A stretch of 7,328 nt of DNA, from contig SEEY01000186.1 of NCBI GenBank assembly GCA_004211235.1, forward strand, positions 1 through 7,328. The letters are read 5' to 3'. The position numbers were made by a program, and so were the translations under genes. A model generated the notes under the pieces. That model ran no database searches and was not told where the DNA came from. It worked only from the letters and a program-made list of their open reading frames with translations. Shown here piece after piece: positions 1-5,544 of this stretch. Source of the DNA: Rubrivivax sp. GTDB lineage: Bacteria > Pseudomonadota > Gammaproteobacteria > Burkholderiales > Burkholderiaceae. The number at the start of each line of letters is the position of its first letter. The first letter of the stretch is position 1.

Positions 1-400
1 AGTTGTTGTGCAGCGGCCCGGCCACCTCGCCGCGCGCCAGCATGCCGCGCAGCACCGGCTCGCGCGCTGGCCACTGCGTGCCGCATTCCAGCGCGGTCTC
101 GTCCAGCCCCAGCCGGGCCAGCAGGCCGGCGGCCGTGGCGACATGGCCTGGCTCGCCACTGTGCGAAGCGCAGGCCAGCGCCAGTTCCTCGTCGCCCAGC
201 CCGAACGCATCGGCCGCGCCGCTGGCCACCAGCGGCAGAGCCTGCAGCAGCTTGACGGCCGAGCGGGGAAAGATCGGCCGGTCAATGTCGCCGAGCGACG
301 TGTGCACGGCGCCCGAGGCGTCGACGATGGCCAGCGCGCCGGCGTGGCGGGATTCGACGGCGCTGCCGCGCAGCACTTCAACGAGGACGGGGTTGTTCAT
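1..400 (-). CDS. L-asparaginase II-type enzyme, N-terminal part (truncated by window edge)
   Basis: Predicted to hydrolyse L-asparagine to aspartate and ammonia. The minus strand reads MNNPVLVEVLRGSAVESRHA at the start, then an open frame of 133 codons that runs off the left edge. Visible family landmarks are the SRHAGAL segment (17-23), FPRSAVKLLQALP (44-56) and ASHSGEPGH (78-86), followed by an ECGTQWP block. The last residues read GPLHNN, and in this family (pfam06089, the Rhizobium etli-type asparaginases) the next residues are normally CSGKH, carrying a key Cys and Lys. S47, K50 and S79 match the expected Ser/Lys/Ser positions. The start is supported by an AAGGG-type ribosome site a few bases upstream (about 409-414). 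The gene is divergent from the GFA gene across 42 bp. About two thirds of the usual length, roughly 330 residues, lies outside the window. It is unrelated in fold to the classical E. coli AnsA/AnsB enzymes. Confidence 0.9.
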   Translation of the reverse strand, partial: MNNPVLVEVLRGSAVESRHAGALAIVDASGAVHTSLGDIDRPIFPRSAVKLLQALPLVASGAADAFGLGDEELALACASHSGEPGHVATAAGLLARLGLDETALECGTQWPAREPVLRGMLARGEVAGPLHNN

Positions 401-429
401 CGGGCTACCCTTGAATGCAGCGGATTCTG

Positions 430-436
430 AAGGAGG
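430..436 (+). promoter_or_regulatory. Ribosome binding site of the GFA gene
   Basis: AAGGAGG is a near-perfect Shine-Dalgarno sequence 6 nt before the ATG at 443. It fixes the start of the GFA protein. It stands out because the other plus-strand genes in the window have no comparable site. Confidence 0.8.
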
Positions 437-442
437 CACAGC

Positions 443-835
443 ATGGACCAATTCACCGGGGGCTGCCTTTGCGGCCAGGTGCGACTCGTGGCGAGCGGTC
501 GGCCGTGGCGCGTCGGCCTGTGCCACTGCCTGGACTGCCGCAGACACCACGGCGCACTGTTCCACGCCTCGGCCATCTTCCCCGAGGCGGCCGTGGCGAT
601 CGGCGGCGAGACCAGCCATTACGGAGGCCGGCATTTCTGCCCCCGCTGCGGCTCGTCGGTGTTCGGGCGGTCCGGCGATGAAATCGAGGTGAGCCTTGGC
701 GCGCTCGATGCGCCCGACCAGTTGGCGCCGACCTACGAACTCTGGACTGTCCGCCGCGAGTCCTGGCTGCCGCCGTTTGCGCTGGCGCGGCACTACGAGC
801 GCGACCGTGAAGGCGGCGGTCGGTCGGAGCCATAG
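443..835 (+). CDS. GFA-family zinc-binding protein (CENP-V/GFA fold)
   Basis: A 130-residue protein of the GFA family (pfam04828), named after glutathione-dependent formaldehyde-activating enzyme. All seven zinc-ligand cysteines typical of the fold are visible: C8 and C10 in GGCLCGQVR, C27, C29 and C32 in LCHCLDCRR, and C66 and C69 in FCPRCGSSVF. The family usually binds two zinc ions. Only a minority of members have a demonstrated role with S-hydroxymethylglutathione, and most are uncharacterised, so a formaldehyde function should not be assumed. The length is normal for a short single-domain member. The protein has no signal peptide or membrane segment and is presumably cytosolic. The start is set by the AAGGAGG site. 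The gene is divergent from the asparaginase gene and 44 bp upstream of the DUF429 gene in the same direction, so the two could share a transcript. Confidence 0.9.
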   Translation: MDQFTGGCLCGQVRLVASGRPWRVGLCHCLDCRRHHGALFHASAIFPEAAVAIGGETSHYGGRHFCPRCGSSVFGRSGDEIEVSLGALDAPDQLAPTYELWTVRRESWLPPFALARHYERDREGGGRSEP

Positions 836-879
836 CTGCGAGCAGCACGCGATCCGGCCTGCCGACGGCGAGCCCGAGA

Positions 880-1701
880 ATGACGGCCATGCAGGAGCTG
901 AGCGTTTTCGGGGTCGACTTCACCAGTGCGCCGCGCCGCGCCAAGCCCATCCGCGTCGCTGCGGGCAGGCGCCAGGGCGCCGTCATGCAGCTCACCGGGC
1001 TGACGTCGTTGCACAGCCTGGACGAGTTCGCCGCGTGGCTGGCGCAGCCAGGGCCGTGGGTGGCCGGGCTAGACCTGCCCTTCGGCCTGCCGCGCGAGCT
1101 GGTGGAGCACCTGGGCTGGCCGACCGACTACGCCGCGCTGATGGCTCACTACGCCGGCCTGCCCCGCGCCGACATCCGCGAGCGCTTTGCCGCCTTTTGC
1201 GCAGGGCGGCCGGTCGGGGGGAAGTTCGCGCACCGTGCCTGCGACGGACCGGCCGGTTCGAGCACGAGCATGAAGTGGGTCAACCCGCCGGTGGCCTGGA
1301 TGCTGCATGCCGGCGTGCCGCTGCTCATTGCGGCGGGCGTGCACCTGCCGGGCCACCTCGCGGGCGACGAGACCCGCGTCGCGCTGGAGGCCTACCCCGG
1401 CCTGCTGGCGCGCGAACTGATCGGCCGGCGTTCCTACAAGAGCGACAGCAAGGCGGCGCAGACGCCGGAGCGGTTGATCGCGCGCAAGGATGTCGTCGAC
1501 GCGCTGGAGCAGGGCCGCACGCGGCTGGGCCTGCGGCTCAGGCTGAGCCATGCGCAGCGCGATGCGCTCGTGGCCGATGCCAGCGGCGACAGCCTCGACG
1601 CGGTGCTGGCCATGATGCAGGCCGGCTGGGCGGCGCAGCAGCCGGCGTGGGGCTGGCCGGCGGGCGTGGACCCGCTGGAGGGCTGGATCGTCAGCGCGTG
1701 A
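880..1701 (+). CDS. DUF429 family protein (predicted RNase H-fold nuclease)
   Basis: A 273-residue DUF429 protein (pfam04250), a family predicted from its fold to be RNase H-like. Its biochemical role is not established. The family blocks occur in order: FGVDFTSAP near the N-terminus (D13), VAGLDLPFGLP (D65), a KWVNPP segment (132-137), LEAYPGLLAR (E170), RRSYKSDSK (183-191), and a C-terminal SGDSLDAVLAMMQAGWA (D237, D240), ending in DPLEGWIV. The acidic residues in the GVDF, LEAYP and DSLDAV blocks are the likely metal-binding set, by analogy with RNase H folds. ATG 880 was chosen; ATG 889 in the same frame is also possible because neither has a strong Shine-Dalgarno sequence. The gene follows the GFA gene by 44 bp. 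It appears intact and has no signal peptide. Confidence 0.85.
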   Translation: MTAMQELSVFGVDFTSAPRRAKPIRVAAGRRQGAVMQLTGLTSLHSLDEFAAWLAQPGPWVAGLDLPFGLPRELVEHLGWPTDYAALMAHYAGLPRADIRERFAAFCAGRPVGGKFAHRACDGPAGSSTSMKWVNPPVAWMLHAGVPLLIAAGVHLPGHLAGDETRVALEAYPGLLARELIGRRSYKSDSKAAQTPERLIARKDVVDALEQGRTRLGLRLRLSHAQRDALVADASGDSLDAVLAMMQAGWAAQQPAWGWPAGVDPLEGWIVSA

Positions 1702-1746
1702 GCCGCACGGCTCGCCCAGCGCAGATGCTTGCGCGAAAAACGATGT

Positions 1747-1782
1747 GGCCGCAACGCTGGCGACCTTTTAGGCTGCGCGGCC
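1747..1782 (+). other. Inverted repeat immediately before the dioxygenase start
   Basis: GGCCGC (1747-1752) and GCGGCC (1777-1782) are perfect 6-bp complements separated by 24 nt. The right arm ends 1 nt before the ATG at 1784. In mRNA this could form a small stem over the initiation region. No Shine-Dalgarno sequence is visible here. Such short GC-rich repeats are common by chance in this genome type, so a regulatory role is speculative. The rest of the 1702-1783 gap shows no convincing promoter or terminator. Confidence 0.25.
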
Positions 1783-1783
1783 T

Positions 1784-2413
1784 ATGGAATCAGCCGCGAG
1801 CACAGCCCGAACAACGTCGGCCCGGCCACCCGCCGACATCGTCTTCGATCACGACTTCATCTCCGTCTACCAGGGGCTGGACGCGGCGCTGTGCAGCAGC
1901 GTCATCGAACAGTTCGAGCGCGACGCCCGCAAGTCGCGCGGCCAGGTCGGTGCGCGGGGCGCAACGGGTGTCGACGCCGGCCTCAAGTCGTCATGGGACC
2001 TGGAGATTGCGAACGAAGGCGCCTGGCAGCCTCTGTTCCAGCACCTGCATGCGCAGATCCAGGCCTGCCTGCAGCACTACCTGTCTCGCAGCCCTGTGCT
2101 GCAGTCACTGCCGCTACAGGCCACCGGCTACAAGATCCAGATGTATCCCCGCGGCGAGGGCTATTTCCGTTGGCATGCGGATGCCATCGGCGGCGACGCT
2201 GGCGACCGCCTCGTGGCCATGGTGCTGTATCTGAACGATGTCGAAGAGGGGGGCGAGACGGAGTTTTTCCACCAGGGCCTGAAGATCGCGCCGCGTGCCG
2301 GGCAGCTCGTGCTGTTCCCTGCCGGCTGGAACTACCTGCATTGCGGCCACGTGCCCCGGTCGAGCGGCAAGTACATCGTGTCCACCTTCGTCCGGCTCAC
2401 GCGCCAAGGGTAG
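1784..2413 (+). CDS. 2-oxoglutarate/Fe(II)-dependent dioxygenase (prolyl 4-hydroxylase-like)
   Basis: A 209-residue member of the 2OG-Fe(II) oxygenase superfamily (P4Hc type, 2OG-FeII_Oxy_3 group). Such enzymes couple decarboxylation of 2-oxoglutarate to hydroxylation of a substrate; the substrate here is unknown. The double-stranded beta-helix motifs are clear. YKIQMYPRGEGYFRWHAD supplies the HxD iron ligands (H131, D133), VAMVLYLNDVEEGGETEFF is the typical core strand and glycine turn, and YLHCGHVPRSSGKYIVSTF supplies the distal iron-ligand histidine (H186) and the 2OG-binding lysine (K196). Residues 1-20 look like a non-conserved leader, and there is no signal peptide. The ATG at 1784 lacks a Shine-Dalgarno sequence; no better upstream start is seen. 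The gene lies 82 bp after DUF429 and 62 bp before the DUF1444-like gene. It is complete and all catalytic residues are present. Confidence 0.9.
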   Translation: MESAASTARTTSARPPADIVFDHDFISVYQGLDAALCSSVIEQFERDARKSRGQVGARGATGVDAGLKSSWDLEIANEGAWQPLFQHLHAQIQACLQHYLSRSPVLQSLPLQATGYKIQMYPRGEGYFRWHADAIGGDAGDRLVAMVLYLNDVEEGGETEFFHQGLKIAPRAGQLVLFPAGWNYLHCGHVPRSSGKYIVSTFVRLTRQG

Positions 2414-2424
2414 GGAGAGCGAGT

Positions 2425-2452
2425 GGCGCGCGGCGCGGGCATCATGCGCGCC
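2425..2452 (+). other. GC-rich hairpin between the dioxygenase and DUF1444-like genes
   Basis: GGCGCGC (2425-2431) and GCGCGCC (2446-2452) form a perfect 7-bp stem with a 14-nt loop, starting 11 nt after the dioxygenase stop codon. No run of T follows, so it does not look like an intrinsic terminator. It may be a processing or attenuation stem in a shared transcript, or a chance feature of GC-rich DNA. Confidence 0.3.
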
Positions 2453-2475
2453 GTTCCCGCCTTCCTGCTGCTGCC

Positions 2476-3690
2476 ATGTCCTTTCTCGACCGCCTGCTCG
2501 GGCGCCCCACGCTGGAGATCCTGATCCAGGATGCCACCCGCTGGCTGCAAGACCATGGCAGCAGCGACGTCGAGGCCTCTGCCGAACGCATGGAGATCCG
2601 CCACCGGCGCGGCGGCGGCATGAACACGCTCAGCCTGGGCAACCTGTGGCGCGAGTACCAGAACGCGCCGCGCAACGAGCGTCGGGCGACGCTGCTGAAA
2701 TACCTCGAGAGCGTGACGCTCGATGACGGCGCCGTCCCTGCCGACTACGCCACGGCGCGCCCGCGGCTCATGCCGGTGCTGCGGTCGGTCGGCGGCATGG
2801 GCCTGGCGCGGCAGGCCGGCACCGGCGTGAACGCCCCGGCCGGCGGTTTTGCGGCCCAGCGACCGCTGGTGGCCGACATCGTCACGGCCCTGGTCGTCGA
2901 CCTGCCGTCGTCGATGGTCTACGTCAACGAGGCGACGCTGGCGGACTGGGGCGTCACCTGGGACCAGGCCCTGGGCGATGCACTGGACAACCTGCGCGGC
3001 CTGCCCGAGCACGGCGGCTGGCGCGAGATTGCGCCCGGTGTGTGGAGCGGCGAATGGGGCGACTCCTACGAAAGTTCTCGCCTGCTGCTGCCGGACCTGA
3101 TCCACCGCCTGGGCGTCGGCGACCCGGTGGCCATGGTGCCGTTCCGCAACGCGCTGCTCGTCACGTCGGCCGCCAACCCGGATGACATCCACCGGCTGGT
3201 GCAAGTCGCGCATGACGCCATGGATACGCAGGGCCGCTGGGTGTCCTTCCAGCTGCTGTGCCTGCAGGGCAAGGCGTGGACGCCGTTCACCGCGTCCGGC
3301 GCCGCGGCGGCGGTGCAGGCATCGGCGCTGATGCGCAGCGAGGCTGACGACTACGAAGGTCAGCGCAAGCTGCTGGAAGGCCAATTGCAGGCCCAGGACA
3401 TCGACCTGTTCGTCGCCAGCTACACGCTGTTCCAGAAAGACGGCGAGGCGCTGACGAGCTACTGCGTCTGGTCGGACGACGTCGATACGCTGCTGCCGCA
3501 GACGGCCTCCGTCGTGCTGCTGCACAAGGACGGGGACGACACATGGCATGTGCGGCTGCCGTGGTATGTCGTGCGCGAGCGCTTCGGTCATCTCATGGAG
3601 GCTACCGATCACCTGCCGGTGCGTTTTCGCGTGCGGCAGTTCCCGGACCGTGGCGAGCTTCACGAGCTCGCGCAGACGGCGGCGCTCTAG
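2476..3690 (+). CDS. DUF1444-like hypothetical protein
   Basis: A 404-residue cytosolic protein with no known activity. The start MSFLDRLLGRPTLEILIQDA resembles starts of DUF1444-type proteins, and the middle block (about 145-175, MVYVNEATLADWGVTWDQAL followed by GDALDNLR) matches the family pattern of a (V/Y)-x-N/T-E-x-x-L-x-x-W-G-V/L segment before an xxALxNL helix. LLVTSAANPDDIHRLVQVA (227-245) also fits. The assignment rests on remembered family patterns and is moderate. I see no catalytic motif, signal peptide or membrane helix. The frame is open further upstream, back into the dioxygenase gene, but ATG 2476 is the start that gives the family-like N-terminus; no Shine-Dalgarno sequence precedes it. 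The stop lies 9 nt from the stop of the convergent cpdA-type gene. Confidence 0.75.
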   Translation: MSFLDRLLGRPTLEILIQDATRWLQDHGSSDVEASAERMEIRHRRGGGMNTLSLGNLWREYQNAPRNERRATLLKYLESVTLDDGAVPADYATARPRLMPVLRSVGGMGLARQAGTGVNAPAGGFAAQRPLVADIVTALVVDLPSSMVYVNEATLADWGVTWDQALGDALDNLRGLPEHGGWREIAPGVWSGEWGDSYESSRLLLPDLIHRLGVGDPVAMVPFRNALLVTSAANPDDIHRLVQVAHDAMDTQGRWVSFQLLCLQGKAWTPFTASGAAAAVQASALMRSEADDYEGQRKLLEGQLQAQDIDLFVASYTLFQKDGEALTSYCVWSDDVDTLLPQTASVVLLHKDGDDTWHVRLPWYVVRERFGHLMEATDHLPVRFRVRQFPDRGELHELAQTAAL

Positions 3691-3699
3691 ACCCCGAGG

Positions 3700-4533
3700 C
3701 TACAGAGCAGGAATGCGTTCATGCTCGCCCGCCAGCGCCAGGTGGCTCACCAGGGGCAGGCCCGGCCCCCAGGCGTGGATGAGCCAGCCGGCGGGCTCCA
3801 GCGTGATCGCGAGTGGGGCTTCCGGCGCGAGGTCGAGCATGACCTGATGTGCGGTCGACGGCGCGCTGACAACGGTGGCATGGGCCACGCGGCCGAGCGT
3901 CATGCGGTGCAGATGCCCGCAGACGACACGCTGCACCTGCGGGTGCCGGGCGATCAGCGCCTCGAAGCCGGCCAGGCCCTGCTGCAGCGACATCGTGTCC
4001 ATCACAGCCAGGCCGGTGGCATGCGGCGGGTGGTGCAGCGCGACGAGGGTCTGCAGGTCGGGCCGCTCGGCCAGCAGCGCCTCGGCCTGCGCCAGCGAGG
4101 CTTCGTCGAAGCCGCCTTCGGGCCGGCCGGCCACGAGGCTGTCCAGCACGACGACGCGCAGGGGGCCCGGCAGGTCCAGCGCGTACTGCAGCGCTGCGGC
4201 GCCCGGCTCGCCGCAGTGCACGCCGGGCAGGCCGCAGAAGGCCTGCTGCAGCGGCTCGCGCGCATCGTGGTTGCCCGGGGCCAGCGCCAGCGGCAGGCCG
4301 GCGTCGAGGAGGGGCTGCAGCAGTTCGCGCAGGTGCGCGTACTCGGCTGGATGGCCGGCGTCGACGAGGTCGCCGCTGATCAGCACCGCCACCGGCCGCG
4401 GCCGGAGCTGAAGTACCCGCGCCACCGCATGACTCAGCGCGGCGGCGGTGTCGACGCGGCCCGAGAGCAGCCGCCCGCGATGGGTGACGTGCGTGTCGCT
4501 GAGCTGGACGAGGAGGTAGGGCGTGGCGTCCAT
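3700..4533 (-). CDS. cpdA: CpdA-type 3',5'-cyclic-nucleotide phosphodiesterase (metallophosphoesterase)
   Basis: A 277-residue class III cyclic-nucleotide phosphodiesterase, expected to hydrolyse cAMP to AMP in the cytosol. All metal-ligand motifs of the calcineurin-like fold are present: LSDTHV (D13, H15), ISGDLVD (D55), PGNHD (N88, H89, D90), ALHHPPH (H167/H168) and CGHLHR (H207, H209). The order, spacing and length match CpdA and Rv0805-like enzymes. The frame is open far upstream into rocF on the complementary reading, but the domain begins directly after MDATPYLLVQ, so the ATG at 4533 is the start. No clear Shine-Dalgarno sequence is visible. It is the last gene of the minus-strand group, 86 bp after rocF, so it may be co-transcribed or have its own promoter. 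Other metallophosphoesterase substrates are possible, but the motif set favours cyclic nucleotides. Confidence 0.85.
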   Translation of the reverse strand: MDATPYLLVQLSDTHVTHRGRLLSGRVDTAAALSHAVARVLQLRPRPVAVLISGDLVDAGHPAEYAHLRELLQPLLDAGLPLALAPGNHDAREPLQQAFCGLPGVHCGEPGAAALQYALDLPGPLRVVVLDSLVAGRPEGGFDEASLAQAEALLAERPDLQTLVALHHPPHATGLAVMDTMSLQQGLAGFEALIARHPQVQRVVCGHLHRMTLGRVAHATVVSAPSTAHQVMLDLAPEAPLAITLEPAGWLIHAWGPGLPLVSHLALAGEHERIPAL

Positions 4534-4619
4534 CGCTGTCAGTACCGTCCGGTCGCGCGAAGGTTCTGAGATGCCGCACTGGTGGGCGGCGAGCGAAGGG
4601 AGCGGGTGGGCGCCATGTC
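4534..4619 (-). other. Intergenic gap between rocF and cpdA with an 8-bp direct repeat
   Basis: This 86-bp gap is among the longest in the window. It contains GGTGGGCG twice in direct orientation (plus-strand 4581-4588 and 4605-4612), 24 bp apart, close to the rocF stop. I see no T-tract terminator and no convincing -35/-10 pair. It may carry the cpdA promoter, but nothing in the sequence proves it. Confidence 0.25.
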
Positions 4620-5540
4620 TTACTTGCGCATCAGCGTGCTCTTGCCGAACAGGCTTTCGATCAGGTCGACTGCCACCAGCGCCGTCTGGTTGCGCACGTC
4701 CAGCGCCGGGTTCAGCTCCATCAGGTCCATCGAGGCCATGCGGCCGGTGTCGTGGATCATTTCCATGCACAGATGGGCTTCGCGGTAGGTCGGCCCGCCG
4801 CCCACCGTCGTGCCGACGCCGGGCGCCATGACGGGGTCGAGGAAGTCGACGTCGAAGCTGACGTGCAGGTGGGTGTTGTCGTCCAGCGTGGCCAGGGCCA
4901 GCTCCATCGTGTGCCGCATGCCCATCTCGTCGATGTAGCGCATGTCGAAGACTTCCAGGTCGTGCTGGTGCACGAAGGCGCGCTCGCCCTCGTCGACGCT
5001 GCGGATGCCGATCTGGCGCACCCACTTGGGTGAGATGGCCGGCACGCGTCCGCCGATCTCGATGAGCTGCTGCGGCCCGAAGCCGCACAGGCAGGCCACC
5101 GGCATGCCGTGGATGTTGCCGCTCGGGGTCAGCTCGCTCGTGTTGAAGTCGGTGTGCGCGTCCAGCCACAGCACGCGCAGCTTCTTGCCGACGTCTCGGC
5201 AGTGGTGGGCGACGGCGGCGATGGAGCCCAGACCCAGGCAGTGGTCGCCGCCGAGCAGGACGGGCATGCGGCCGGTCTTCAGCTCGGCGTAGACGGCGTC
5301 ATGCACCGTGCGGTTCCAGGCCACGACCTCGTCGAAATGGCGGTAGCCCTCGACCGGCGGCGCCCAGGGGTTGGTCGGGCCGGTCAGGTTGCCGCGGTCG
5401 ATCACGTCCACGCCACGCGCGCGCAATGCCTCCGCGAGGCCGGCCACGCGGATGGCCTCGGGACCCATGCTGGCGCCGCGCACACCGGCGCCGACGTCCG
5501 TTGGCGCGCCGATCAGGGAGACGTTGCGGAGTTGGGTCAT
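4620..5540 (-). CDS. rocF: Arginase (arginine to ornithine and urea)
   Basis: A 306-residue arginase of the ureohydrolase family, which hydrolyses L-arginine to L-ornithine and urea using a dinuclear manganese centre. All ligand motifs are present: LLGGDHCLGLGS (H100), LDAHTDFNT (D127, H129, D131), NIHGMP (H144), VSFDVDFLDP (D230, D232) and MELNP (E275). These fall almost exactly where human arginase has its ligands. IGAPTDVGAGVRGASMGPEA (10-29) is the usual arginase N-terminal block and distinguishes it from agmatinase. The ATG at 5540 was chosen because the family sequence starts there; the upstream open extension overlaps the LOG gene and lacks homology-like sequence. Only 4 nt (plus-strand GGCG) separate the LOG stop from this ATG, and there is no strong Shine-Dalgarno sequence, so translation is probably coupled to the LOG gene. 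The protein is complete. Confidence 0.95.
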   Translation of the reverse strand: MTQLRNVSLIGAPTDVGAGVRGASMGPEAIRVAGLAEALRARGVDVIDRGNLTGPTNPWAPPVEGYRHFDEVVAWNRTVHDAVYAELKTGRMPVLLGGDHCLGLGSIAAVAHHCRDVGKKLRVLWLDAHTDFNTSELTPSGNIHGMPVACLCGFGPQQLIEIGGRVPAISPKWVRQIGIRSVDEGERAFVHQHDLEVFDMRYIDEMGMRHTMELALATLDDNTHLHVSFDVDFLDPVMAPGVGTTVGGGPTYREAHLCMEMIHDTGRMASMDLMELNPALDVRNQTALVAVDLIESLFGKSTLMRK

Positions 5541-5544
5541 GGCG

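Noticed and set aside
1696..1716. Terminator after DUF429 (GAGCC...GGCTC stem at the stop codon)
   Set aside because: Stem of 5-6 bp with a tiny loop and no T-tract after it.
1729..2475. Long upstream extension of the DUF1444-like reading frame (plus strand), overlapping the dioxygenase gene
   Set aside because: This part is the out-of-frame shadow of the dioxygenase, whose catalytic motifs are in another frame. ATG 2476 gives the family-like N-terminus.
2332..3663. 443-codon open frame on the minus strand opposite the DUF1444-like gene
   Set aside because: Composition is rich in His, Gln, Arg and Val, typical of an antisense frame in GC-rich DNA, and shows no motif.
4534..5169. Upstream extension of the cpdA-type frame on the minus strand
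   Set aside because: It is an alternate-frame shadow of rocF; the metallophosphoesterase domain starts only after the ATG at 4533.
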